Shown: positions 24,295-35,560 of the stretch, piece after piece
Layout of the letters: each line of letters begins with the position of its first letter
Numbering within the stretch: position 1 is the first letter of the stretch
Assembly (NCBI GenBank): GCA_009617715.1
Contig: VTFK01000245.1
Span: 868,001 to 932,000 of the forward strand
Origin: Plectrocnemia conspersa
Taxonomy: Eukaryota > Arthropoda > Insecta > Trichoptera > Polycentropodidae
Direction of reading: 5' to 3'
DNA: 64,000 nt
Made by a program: the position numbers and the translations under genes
The notes under the pieces: model-generated
What the model was told of the DNA's origin: nothing
Seen by the model: the letters and a program-made list of their open reading frames with translations, nothing else
The model's database searches: none

Positions 24295-24420
24295 ACTAGC
24301 ACAATAGAATAATACGTGAAAGACCTAGGTTCGTAACCTATATGACCCTTGTGATTTTATTTAAATTTAAATTGTGATTGGAATTAGTTATTATAATATT
24401 AGGTAATTCCAAAATAATTG
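24295..24420 (+). repeat. SINE-like family A, copy 2 (head and body)
   Basis: GACCTAGGTTCGTAACC, then TATATGACCC, matches the B-box head of the other copies. A body of AT-rich sequence related to copy 1 follows. The forward tail is not found downstream. Confidence 0.45.
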
Positions 24421-24899
24421 TTGCTTTGACCGTTAAAACCTGAGTACATATTTTGTTATAATATATATGTGTAAGTGCATATCTAGACTACATATACTGA
24501 TATTTAAAAATAAATTGGACCCCTACATTTTAGATGGATTTTTTTATGAAATGAACCATTTATACAAAATTTCTTGTTATATGAATTTCAAATACTAACA
24601 TTTAATTATTTAATCTAAAAACATAATTTAATATAAATAAAACAGACCATTTTAAAAATACTGTCCATGTAATAATGGTTATTTAATAACTATAATAGCT
24701 TATAATCAATTTTAAATATAAATAAATCATAGACTACTAAGTGTTTCATTAGTTAATTTGCTTAAATATATATCTGCAAATAATAATTTTGCATAAAAAT
24801 AATATTTTTTTTATTTGCTCGTAAAAAAAAACTTATATTTTAAATAACTCTAAAAAAATTTTATTTTAGGTTGAATATGATATTTATTTATTGAATTTT

Positions 24900-24960
24900 C
24901 CGTTGTGACTTAAAAGCCGTAAGCCCAATGTGTTACAACGGGGTAAATCTGTATTAATAG
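24900..24960 (-). repeat. SINE-like family A tail fragment, reverse orientation
   Basis: Plus-strand TAAGCCCAATGTGTTAC followed by AACGGGGTAAA is the reverse complement of the family tail (TTTACCCCGTTGTAAC form). No head is attached. Confidence 0.35.
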
Positions 24961-24984
24961 AATAAGGCAATCAGATATATTTAA

Positions 24985-25215
24985 CCTACAACTAAGTTTT
25001 AACCACGGTGACATCTATTATATATTATTAATTATAAATTATTATATGTAATATAATTTATAAGCAATAGATCTCACTGCAGTTGGAGACCGTGTTTTTT
25101 TATAAATAGCGCTTTTTTTATTAATAACGAACAAAAATTCGAGTGCCGCTGCCGGGGCTCGAACTCGCAACTTCGGAGTTTAATCTGAGACGTTACGGAC
25201 TACGCTATTCTGCCC
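24985..25215 (-). repeat. tRNA-derived SINE-like family B, copy 1
   Basis: On the minus strand an A-box (TAGCGTAGTCCG, 25207–25196) and a B-box (GAGTTCGAGCCCC, 25166–25154) have the spacing and flanks of a tRNA body. Beyond it lies an AT-rich body containing a short inverted pair (TGACATCTATT against AATAGATCTCA). A second copy is at 51560–51770. It is not a working tRNA gene: the sequence does not fold to a full cloverleaf by eye. Confidence 0.6.
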
Positions 25216-26838
25216 ATTCAAATTTAAAATTAAGTTTTGCGATTCAGATGTTTTTGATAAAAATATGTATTAAAAATAAAAATAAAATATGTCATTCTGT
25301 TTCGGCTATTTACATAATGAGATTATGTGACGTGACATTTGCCGTAGTGTTTACGTTTTGTAATAATTTGAGAGTATTTCGGTTGCGCTCCGAATTCCTC
25401 ACACAATTTCATTGAAACTTAATAAACGATATTGTAAAGACGAACAAGACGTCCGTGAACTCAAAACAGACATTTAATTTACATGAAGATCTCGCTAACA
25501 ATCTTGCGTCGATGCGTATAAACGAATGTACTACTTAAATAAATATATTTAGCATATACACAACGATATTGCATTACTTAAATATGAGTAAAAATAACAT
25601 TCGTCGTGTAAACAAACTCGCTAGTGTTACTAATTAAGATATGTTTGATAAGAAACATGCGCTATAATTAAATAAATAAATTTGTATTAATTTGTATATA
25701 TTTGATTAATGAATAAATATAATTAATATTATATGCTTAACCTTAAATAAATAAATTTTGTTCTGTGAGTAGTACTAGAGTTAATATTTAACGGTTAAAT
25801 ATTATTTCAATCAATACGCAAAATCATGGAGCTCTATATAAAAATTAAAAGTATTTTATATTTTATTGTAAAAAATGTTTATTATATTTTTGTTTTAAAA
25901 TATTAATCTAATAATTAATTTTGATTGATTTTTGCGTTAACAATTTAAAAAATATTTATTTAATTGATATGACATCTATAAAAATGCATCAATTTTGCTG
26001 ATTAAAGTCATTAAATATCAAAATACAAATTATATAATGTTAATTGTCGTAAAAACTGTTGCTATGAAATACGAAAAGTTCTTCTTTAGAACCAGTTTTT
26101 CCGCAATCTCACCGTATTTGCTCGTATATGTATGTATGTTTAAATACACATTATATATGTATATATGGATTTTTGTACGCGCGTTTGATTTTTTAAAAAG
26201 TTTTTCTGGCAATATGTATGCTCATGAGATGATTAAACTATCTTCATTCCATCGCTCCAAGGTCAACAACAACGTCCATAAAAGTCGATCGTCGTTTGAA
26301 GATATCACCACTCATAGTTTTAACAGCAATCGCGGAAATGTCAACAAGTTTTCTTGATATTTTTTCACAACATTTTTCCAATAAATGTTTTCATAATTCT
26401 GAATAATCATCGATGGATGTAGCCTCGTTTATAAGCTTGAGACAATTTTAATTAAAACATATATGTATATATATATATTTTATAAATTATGTTATAATAC
26501 TATTTTAAGTAATTCATGATTTACTTGAACAATCCAAATTTATGTCTAAGTATAAATAAAAAATAATAATAGTATGTTTGATACATATTAATTATAGATA
26601 CAAATATAAAATAGCATATAGTATAATATAGAAAATGGGAAAATAACTTATATTTTTTAATAAATATAATCTGATATCAATAGTTTATACCAATTTAATT
26701 TATTTTACATACACTTATTAGAACCGCAAGATTTTTATAATTTGCATATGTATCACATTAACTTAATAAATCGGATTACGTGATTTTTATGCTGTATAAG
26801 AATAAAGCTTTAATACAAATCCTGTTGAAAAGATTAAC

Positions 26839-26847
26839 TCAAGGTCA
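26839..26847 (+). promoter_or_regulatory. FTZ-F1/ERR-type extended half-site
   Basis: TCAAGGTCA is the perfect extended monomeric nuclear-receptor site used by FTZ-F1 and ERR. A near match (TCCAAGGTCA) lies near 26258–26267. Function is untested. Confidence 0.3.
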
Positions 26848-27167
26848 GATACAATTGATCATCACTAAAATATTGATTGAATTTTAATTACGAAATTCTT
26901 TTAGAATTTTTAAGGAATGAGGCTATCGACCTTTGCGATTTTCGTAATATGCAAATGAAAAGTAATGTTTCCTCAAGCTGTGCTTTAATATATGATTGTT
27001 AAATGAGAAAAAAATAAGTTGTAAAACACTCTTGAATATTGATGGTGCTTGAAAATGGAACGTCATCGTCTCGCAACATTCTAGAGTCTAATATATATTA
27101 TGACTAAGCCGTTTAATTGCTTCCGTTTCGATGTGCCATAGACTTTTTTCAGTTATTAATTTTTTTG

Positions 27168-27215
27168 ACCTCTGACGCTTTGACCCTCGACTTACGTCAT
27201 TATGCAATCAAACGT
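27168..27215. promoter_or_regulatory. Dense cluster of factor-type motifs in a CG-rich island
   Basis: Within about 50 bases are TGACCT, TTTGACCC (reverse AGGTCA-type half-sites), TTACGTCA (CREB/ATF-type) and TTATGCAAT (C/EBP- or POU-like). The surrounding 26.9–27.3 kb stretch is CG-richer than its flanks. It is a candidate enhancer by motif density only. Confidence 0.3.
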
Positions 27216-27959
27216 TGGATCATTTTCTAAAAAGCTTTCGACGCGCGGGGTGACCGCAAACCCGGGCTAGATTTTTACCTATAATAATTATTATTGTGTT
27301 TTATTATGATTGATTATTTAAAAAAAAATCATTTATTAGACAATTAAATTTAGCATAAATACTTGTTAAGTAAAATTGTATGCCTGATTTTTATTTATTT
27401 ATAGTAAGTTATATTAATTATATCCTATCAAAACGTAGCACTATAGTTGTAAAAATCAAGATTATGGTAAATATTATTTTTTAGTAATTCCACAATGATA
27501 AGATAGCACGTTTTCTACAAATCTTTTATTAGCTTTTTAATTATAATCTATGAAGATAAATAATGCTGAATAAAAACTGTCTGCGCTATATGCATTATTA
27601 CCCTGGACTTAAACTTGTTTTAAATATTTGTTACAAATATTCAATAGCCCAATTTACATAATATATATGCGTTGATTCTTTAGTGTTTTTATAGCATCTA
27701 TCCATGTTTTTATAAAACTTGTTTTATTCTATACTATAAATTTGGTGCGAACTATAAATTTTACCATTCAATAAAAAAGCCCATAACAAAAAAAAACTCA
27801 AAAAAAATAATGCAAAAATCAGAATCTATTACAATAAAAAGTATTTTTAAATGCACAAAAATTAATATGTTCTGTTCAAAACATTATTTCTAAAATCCAT
27901 ACATACATACATTATATAATCCATACATATTAAAAATATCATTGTGGCAATCTACAAGG

Positions 27960-29330
27960 TTAAATTATTACAGTGGTAATATAAAAAAAAGTGTTTAGTC
28001 AAGACTTAGAAGAAATAGCTAATTTTCTTACATAATTTAGAATATTTGTGTTTAGAAAAGTAAGAACCAATATAATCCTAAAAATGACAATGAAATGACA
28101 CAAAAAACACTATATTCTGATTATAAAATTATATAGAAAAAAATTATATTTATTTTTATATTCGTTAAAGTAAATTGAAAAATCACTATGTTTCAAATAT
28201 AATTCCAAAATTAGATATTTGTTAGAAAATACAAATTGAAATATTCAAAACCAGCAGTTAAATTCATTAACAGTAAAAAATGATTAAAACAATATTATAA
28301 AATATCTCTAAAAACTAAATTATATTTGCGGAAGGAAATTAAGAAATCAATACTGTGTTTAATCCATACCTTTAAACTTAGAAGATCTTATTGACATAAC
28401 ATAGTTTTAATTACTGCAGTGTGAAATATTTAAAATTAGAGATTCAATGCAATAGTTATAATATTTACCCGTAAAAATTCTGCTCGAAAAAATATCTAGA
28501 AAAATCTCATATACTTATATTCGTTAAAGCAAAATAAAAAAAAAAATGATGAATTTTATTCAATTTTTACCACTAATTAAAATTGATATTATTTAAATAA
28601 ATAAAAGTACCGATTTTCAATACAAATATCAATAATTTATACTATATTGTACATCATTATAATAAAAAACAATTATTTTTAATAAAAAAATTGTTAATTT
28701 TTGATTTAAAAAAAAATGAAAAAATAAAATAGCTTACTAATAATTTTTTAATTGGTTTGAAATAAGTTCTTTAATAATAAACACATATGTAAGTGAATGA
28801 ATTTTTTTTAATATTTCGTCAGAGCAAAAAGTTTTTAAAAAATACTTTTACAGGCAACTTGAAAAATTAAAAATACTGTGACACAGATGACTTTAACGTG
28901 TAATTTTACAAAATTATTTAAATTATTTATCTTTGTGTCAAACATTTTTAAAACTTAAAAAGATCTTTGTGATAAAATACAGGATAAAATTATTGCAGTG
29001 TTAATACAAAAGTAAAATCTGTTTTAAAAAAAAATGTAATATGCGGTTAATAATATATTAATTAAGCCCAAATTTTTCTGATCAAAACATTTTCCTACAA
29101 ATATCTCCATAATATATTCTTAAATTAAAAAAAAATTTAATTTACTGAGTTGTTAAATCTATTATTAAGAACTTGAGTATATATTTGTAACAAAATACAG
29201 AGTAAAATTATTGCAGCGTAAATATTATAATAATTAGATGGGTAATAAATTTAAAGCTTATAATACGCATCAACTAATGTTGAATAAAAAGCAAAATTAT
29301 GTATATATAAATTCTATTTAAGCTCAGTAT
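27960..29330 (+). repeat. Degenerate repeat array, about 220-bp unit (left arm)
   Basis: A marker close to AAAATTATTGCAGTGT recurs near 27965, 28412, 28990 and 29206, and TTCGTTAAAGCAAA-like segments recur near 28160, 28520 and 28817. The last two markers are about 217 bases apart. A piece of at least 140 bases (28803–28950) is closely matched in inverse orientation at 32440–32595. Old tandem satellite or multi-copy element. Confidence 0.55.
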
Positions 29331-29706
29331 GTCTTAAATAAACATATTTAAGCATTAAAAATAATTTACTTTAGAAGAAAAACATGTAATACTGCTTCTT
29401 TGGAAAATAATTGAAAATAGTATTCTACTTTTCTTTGTTAAAAATTAACATATGCACAATCTATTAATAATTGACCCTAAGTAATGATTGATACAACAAT
29501 ATTTTCTTAATAATAAAAATAATAAAAATATATTATTTCAAACAAATTTATGAAAATATATTTTTATTCACGTTTATATGTTTTATGCATTTCATAAATA
29601 TTTATAAAAAATATTAAAATAGTCAAAAACAACCTGTATTTAATTATCCATTGTATGTATGTAATTAACACGAAGTGTTGATAACTTACCGATTACATTA
29701 TTATTT

Positions 29707-29715
29707 TCAAGGTCA
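29707..29715 (+). promoter_or_regulatory. FTZ-F1/ERR-type extended half-site
   Basis: A second perfect TCAAGGTCA in the same gene-poor stretch, just before the CG-richer island at 29.88 kb. Confidence 0.3.
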
Positions 29716-29879
29716 ATTATTTTTGACGAATAAAAAATATTAATTATGAACGCGTGATTAAAAATCACGATAATTTTAATGCGTCTTCCCTATGTGTACG
29801 TATGAATTGATCATATCGTGTTTTCATGTATTATTATGTAAAGTTTTTAATAGAATAATAATATAATGATGTTGTAAAA

Positions 29880-30450
29880 ATTAAAAGTGGCGTACCATTT
29901 GCCTACTTTCGCCGTTCGACGAAGGTGTGAGAAAGAAGCAAAAAATTAAAAATATTACCATCAATCGCAGCTGTGTTAAGTAACGATAAATAATTCGCGG
30001 TATGTCAACTGTTCTTATATAGATTTTTTTCGAGAAAAACTTGTATATTTAGTAATTGTTGAACTTTTATCGCGTGCATCTGAGGCATTGTGCAACGGCC
30101 GTTGTTCGTAAGCGATTGCCAAATGTAAGACGCGAAGAAAGTTTTTTTTACCCGTCAATGTGTGATCATTTGCATCATTCGTACAAAACAAAACCATAGC
30201 TAACACCGTGTGGTGCGTTATATCATAATCATAATCACAGTTTAGAGGCGAGCGGTTATCGTAAGAAAAAAGTTTGACGCGCGCTCGCGCCGCATAGACA
30301 CTAAAATTATCAGTTTGTAAGTTAATCGATTACAGTAATATCAAACAATAATAATGCTGCAAGAATACACATTATTTATTATGTGATAAGAAGAGAAATA
30401 ACTTACAACAAACGCTGAGATGAAGAAGTTTTTTTATCGTCATTGCTTCA
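29880..30450. other. CpG-rich island, possible regulatory or first-exon DNA
   Basis: This is one of the few CG-rich segments in the stretch, with TTGACGCGCGCTCGCGCCGC near 30273. On the minus strand at 30443–30407 an ATG opens MTIKKLLHLSVC and meets a GTAAGT donor in phase 1, which looks like a signal-peptide exon. No matching phase-1 downstream exon is evident. The minus-strand frame at 30015–30206 has no support. Confidence 0.35.
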
Positions 30451-31799
30451 AGGATTACGATATAATAAATTAAGCATAAATATATGTACATATATTTCGA
30501 TACGAAATTGCATTTTATTTTTTGAAAGATGTCGCAAAGAGAGATGAGTTACCACGTTGTTAACATTGGCCCAGAAAAGATGCAGTAATCTTCGCTAAGT
30601 GACAGACTTTACGTATTTTTATATAACGCTAAAGTCAACCGACGACAATGAGTGTCAATAAAATAAATTAAAGTCAGACTTTTCTTTTACTGGCATATAT
30701 CCAAACGATAGGAAAATACATCAATAAAATTATCATAAGCTATCACAATCACAAAATGATGCCAAACTTTTTCTAATACTTGCGTAATGTGTTTATAAAA
30801 CATAATCGAAATATCCATTTATTTTCAATAGATATCTATTTAAATAAAATATATCACAGTGACAAGGAAGAAGGAAAAAAATACTAACGCGTACATGAAA
30901 AAATATTCAAAAATTCACTTTTGCTTCAATTGCCGACTCTATAATGTACCTTGTGACATTTGCCCATTCAAATGCTAACGCGGATGCCGAAAGTGAGATG
31001 TTAACTGTTCATAGAAAGTAAAATTTTTACAGATGAACATATGTACGTATAAGACATGTCTGCTTATCTACAAATGTTTGGATAATAATAATCATTCAGA
31101 GCTACTTTTAAATGTACCATATTGTTATTAATGTAAGCATTAATTAACTAGTAATGGAAAAATGTTACTTATTTATATACATACATATATAAACTGAAGG
31201 TCAAAGTTTAACATTAATAAAAAAATAATAATACATTTTCTTTAAGTGGTATAAAATTATAGTTTAATTCACTAATAATTTATAAATTAAATAATTAAAT
31301 AAAATGTATTAGAATATTTGTGCTACAAATTGTAGCAGTCATATATATAGGATATATGCTTTAAAAAAAGGTGGATAGTTAGAATTATACATTATAGTTT
31401 CGAACATTAAATTATGAACTATATTTGCCCTAAATAGCGATTTTATTACTTCTAGTGTCTAACGTTTTAATGAAGTATTTTTAAATTTTCATTACGTTAC
31501 AAGTCATCCTATTTATGTTAAATATTATATATATTCAGTTACACCTATACAAAAAATATTGTAATTGTTATTAATTCACATAAATATATTCTAATGTGAA
31601 TGATTCTTTATATTCAATACACACGTGCCATTAAAGTTTAACTATGTATTATAAAGGCGCTATTGTATGCAACTTGGTAGGTCACAATCGTTAATCATGT
31701 CCATGAAAAGCTATCAATAAAACACATTTCTTAATAATATACGATAAACCAAGAAAGTCTTTTTGTTTGTTTGTTCAAATTAATTTATTTAATTATGAT

Positions 31800-32330
31800 A
31801 TTCCTTTGTTTGACTTCCGTGTTTTATCCCAGATTTTTATTACTAACCATTTTGGCCATGCTCCTATTTTTACCGCTAATCCATCCAATTGGCGGGTGTT
31901 TGCTGTGAACTTGTCACCGAAAACGATCACAATATAATTGTTGGTTATGTCACTGTGTTTTGTTTGTTATGTCCAACACTGTCGTTGTCGCATTAACGCG
32001 TTCGTGTGAGCTTTCCTCGCGAGCCAGTAAGCCTCTTATATCACGGGGGGGCAACAGTCGTTTGATTTTCCACAGACAGGTGGCTCTGCCTGTTTAGCGG
32101 CCAGTGGTTCAATCTCGCGGGTCTGCAAAGCCTAGTCTTTTATAGGCGCTCTCAGATGACAAATGCTAAGCCATAACCCACCTAGCCAGCTGGGCATTAG
32201 GCCTACCGCACCGGATGGATTTTTTTGCTCTTATATTATGCATGTGCATTGATAACTGTTGACAGGATATGATTGATATATGCACGTGATGCTGATGATG
32301 ATGATGCATTTACTATAAATAAGCGTTTTA
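31800..32330 (+). mobile_element. CG-richer inserted segment, possible non-LTR 3' end
   Basis: Base composition rises sharply at about 31820 and falls again near 32230, ending in a short GATGATGATGATG tract (about 32290–32305). A microsatellite-type end after CG-richer DNA is typical of RTE-like non-LTR elements. All frames contain stops and I see no catalytic motif, so the family is a guess. Confidence 0.3.
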
Positions 32331-32399
32331 ATTTAAAACATAAATAAGCTTGTATGGTTGTTTTAAGGACATATTCACCAAACAATTTTTACTCATAAA

Positions 32400-33970
32400 A
32401 AAATATTTCTGAAAAAAATGAATGTTTTTTGGAATAATTAAACCATACAAAAATGTTTTCTACAAAGATAAACTATTTAAAAAAATTGTGTAAAATTATA
32501 TTTTGAAGTCAGCTGTATCACAGTAATTTTAATTTTTAAAGTTGCCTGCAAGATTATTTTTTATAAACCTTTTTGCACTGACAAAATATTAAAAAAATGT
32601 TTGTTTACTCAGTTATGTGTTTATTATATAGAATTTATTTCTTACTAATAAAAAAATATTGTAATCTTTTTCATAGAGTTATGAATTTTTAAATAAAAAA
32701 ATTTAGAATTTATTTATTGAAAATAATTGTGTTGATATTATAGTGATTGTTATTTTCTTTATTACAATTATGCATTTTTAAATCAAAATCGCTACAAAAA
32801 TACATTTTATATTATTTTTTTCAATTATCAGCGAAATTCAATCTTTTTTAGAACACTTATCTGTGACAAAATATAAGCTTCTCTAATTTTGCTACATTTT
32901 TAATTTTAGTAGTTTTTTATATTTAATTAAGTTTATTCATCTAGCTAAATTTCGATCTATATAAGGATCGTTTTTTCAAATCGTTTTTGTATATATTTTA
33001 AGTATATTACAATGATGCTTAGTATGTTTTAATTTTATTAAAAGCTTAGTTTTGGACTTTATATTACAGTTTTAAATTATAATATTCATATACCTCAAAT
33101 ATTTTTTTTTTAATACCATAAAATCGTTTTTTAAATTATATAGATACATAGTGCACATTGTTCGAAATAATTTTCAGCTAAAAATGCAGTTTTTCTAATA
33201 TTTTTACGTTTTATAATTCAAGTGTAATATAATGATGCTTAGTATATTTTTAAACCAATAAAAACTTATTTTTGAGCTTTATATTGTAATTGTAGATTTT
33301 CATATTCATATTTCGCCATTAATTTTAGTTTTTTTAATATCATAGAATCGTTTTTGATATTATATTGACACATAGTGTATACTGCTGTAAAAAATGTCGT
33401 ATAATGATGCTTATTAAAGGTTTAGTAATTTAGCTCTTTATAAAATCTGAAAATTTTATATTTTAATTCTATAAATAATCATGTTTTTAAATACAAAATA
33501 TTATTGATTGATAATTTATTAATATCTATGTAGTGTCTTTCATGTGTAATTTGTTTTTATTATAAAATATTCTATTCTTTTATGGTTTTTATAAGTTAGT
33601 TTAAGTAATTTAGGTGATTTATGCCTATCATATCATGAGATTTTAAATCAAAATCACTATAAAAAATAATTATTAGTTTTATATTTATATATTACGTTTT
33701 ATCTATATTAGTCTTTTACAAGTAATTATTTTTTATAGCATGTTATTTGATAGTTTTAATATATACAAATATTAAATATAGTATATTAAAATTTGAAATA
33801 ATAAAATATATTTTATAACTAAATTTTTGCTATAAATCGCTTTGATTTTTTTTATACAAATTAATAGTAATTAATTAATTTAATTTATATAGCGAGTTTT
33901 TTTGTTATTTTATACTTTATAATTTTAATGTGGCAAGTCTTTTTCACAAATATTCAATAACACTATTTTC
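32400..33970 (-). repeat. Degenerate repeat array, about 220-bp unit (right arm, inverted)
   Basis: TAATGATGCTTAGTAT-type markers recur near 33010, 33229 and 33400, the first two 219 bases apart, each with matching downstream text (TTTATATTACAG, then ATACATAGTG). The 32440–32595 part is the inverse of 28803–28950; both share GTCAGNGCAAAAAG, CAGGCAACTT and ACTGTGANACAG. Confidence 0.6.
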
Positions 33971-34989
33971 ATGTAAAATCACACAATCTACTTAAAGCAA
34001 AAATTTTTCTTTTATTTTGACAGCTTTTTCATTATAAAAATTTAAAAAGATTGGAGCTTTATTGTGTACAAGGTAAAGAAAAAGTATTTACAAATAAAAA
34101 AATGTTTTTATATTAACTTTTTACTATTTCTTAAATATTATCTAAAGCTTTAAAGAAAGCGATTTTTGCGAAAGATATTTTTGCAAAGCGAAAATTAAAA
34201 AAAAAATCTTTTTCTTATTTATATTCTAAAATAAATACAGGCACTAAATAAATGTATACTACAATATTTTTAGTGTTATTACAAACATATATTATGTGTA
34301 TGTATATATTTTTGTGTATATTTATTACATATTAATTTATGAAAATAAAAATAATAATATAGCAAAGCATATAAAATAAAATAAAAGTTAAATGGATTTA
34401 TTAAAAAATATTTATCAAAATTGTGAAAACGGTTATATATTTAAAATACAATAATAATAAGAAGTATCAAGGTACACGAAATAGCGTTATCAAAAACTCA
34501 ACATTCCATTAGAATTCCGTTATATTTATATCACATTTGCAAAAAAACATTTTTTTTTAATATATGTAACGAAGGAATAAAAATTGTTAGCAAAGTGTTC
34601 ATATATAACCCTTGTAAATCGTTTATGAAGCAAGTACAAACATATTTTTAAATGATTTTAAATTGGCTGAAAATATTCATTAGAATGTTTTATAGATCTC
34701 AACTTATTTGTAAAATAATAAAATATTTATATTTTATATTAATAGTAAATACATAATATATAATGCCTAATTTAACAAAATAAAATAATTTTGCTCCCTG
34801 ACAGGCTTTATAAAATGTAAAAATATTTTCAGCACTTAATAAATGTTAGAAAACTATTAGTTAAACTAGTTATATTATTATGAAAAATTACATAAAACTC
34901 AACTCAAACATAACATTTTTTTGTATAAAGCTAAGACCATTATCAAAAAAATAGTAAAAAAATATATACATTATATAGAATGAGAAATA

Positions 34990-35560
34990 TGCTAATTTTA
35001 GATATAAAAAAAATAATTTAATATTTATTATTGCCACATTTTAATTATTGTGCATCAACTCTATATTTACTCAATAAATTAGATAATACGATATTGCAAA
35101 AAATACAAAATAGGGAAATGAGAGTAGTTTTAAATTAAAATAGATATTCTATTTATAAAAATATGTTTGAAAGATCGAAATGATTGGATATTTGAGAAAT
35201 ATTGGAGATGAATGTTTTAGTAATTAGCAAGCTGTTTATAAGTATTTAATAAAAAAATAAGGATGTACATAGATTTAATAGTAGAAATAGAGATAATTTA
35301 AGGGTAGATAGGTATAATTAAATGAGTATTGCCAGGTAAATATTATATGGAGGTGTAAATTTGTATAATAGTGTTCCTAGGGTGATCTATAGAAGAAAAA
35401 ATGTAAAGAGTTTCCTCAATAGAATAAAGAAACACCCTTGTACATTTGTAAATAAATTATAATATAATGTTTTTATTATATTCTGTTTATATTTAGGTTA
35501 ATATATTGTATGTTTATTTTTGTTAAGTGTATAAAAATAAAACATAAAGAAAAAGAGAAA
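34990..35560 (+). pseudogene. Non-LTR retrotransposon reverse-transcriptase C-terminal relic
   Basis: Broken frames read LDNTILQKIQNREMRVV, then NSRNRDNLRVDRYN and LYGGVNLYNSVPRVI. This is the typical end of Jockey/CR1-group reverse transcriptases (pattern LQKIQNRAMR … SRN..NLR.PR … LYNSLP). Several stops and frameshifts intervene. An A-rich tail follows at about 35530–35565. Ancient and inactive. Confidence 0.7.

Noticed and set aside
24328..24340. tRNA-like GGTTCGNNNCC sequences as true tRNA genes
   Set aside because: Only a B-box is preserved at 1266, 24328, 40476 and 41169; no acceptor-stem pairing or full cloverleaf can be drawn, and they recur with a shared non-tRNA body.
25143..25415. 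Plus-strand frame of 90 codons
   Set aside because: Its first part is the antisense of the family B SINE tRNA head (the LPGLELATSEF phrase is the usual translation of such a head); the rest is AT-rich noise.
27960..33970. CRISPR-like array
   Set aside because: Units are about 220 bp and degenerate, in a eukaryotic genome; no short direct repeats with regular spacers occur anywhere in the window.
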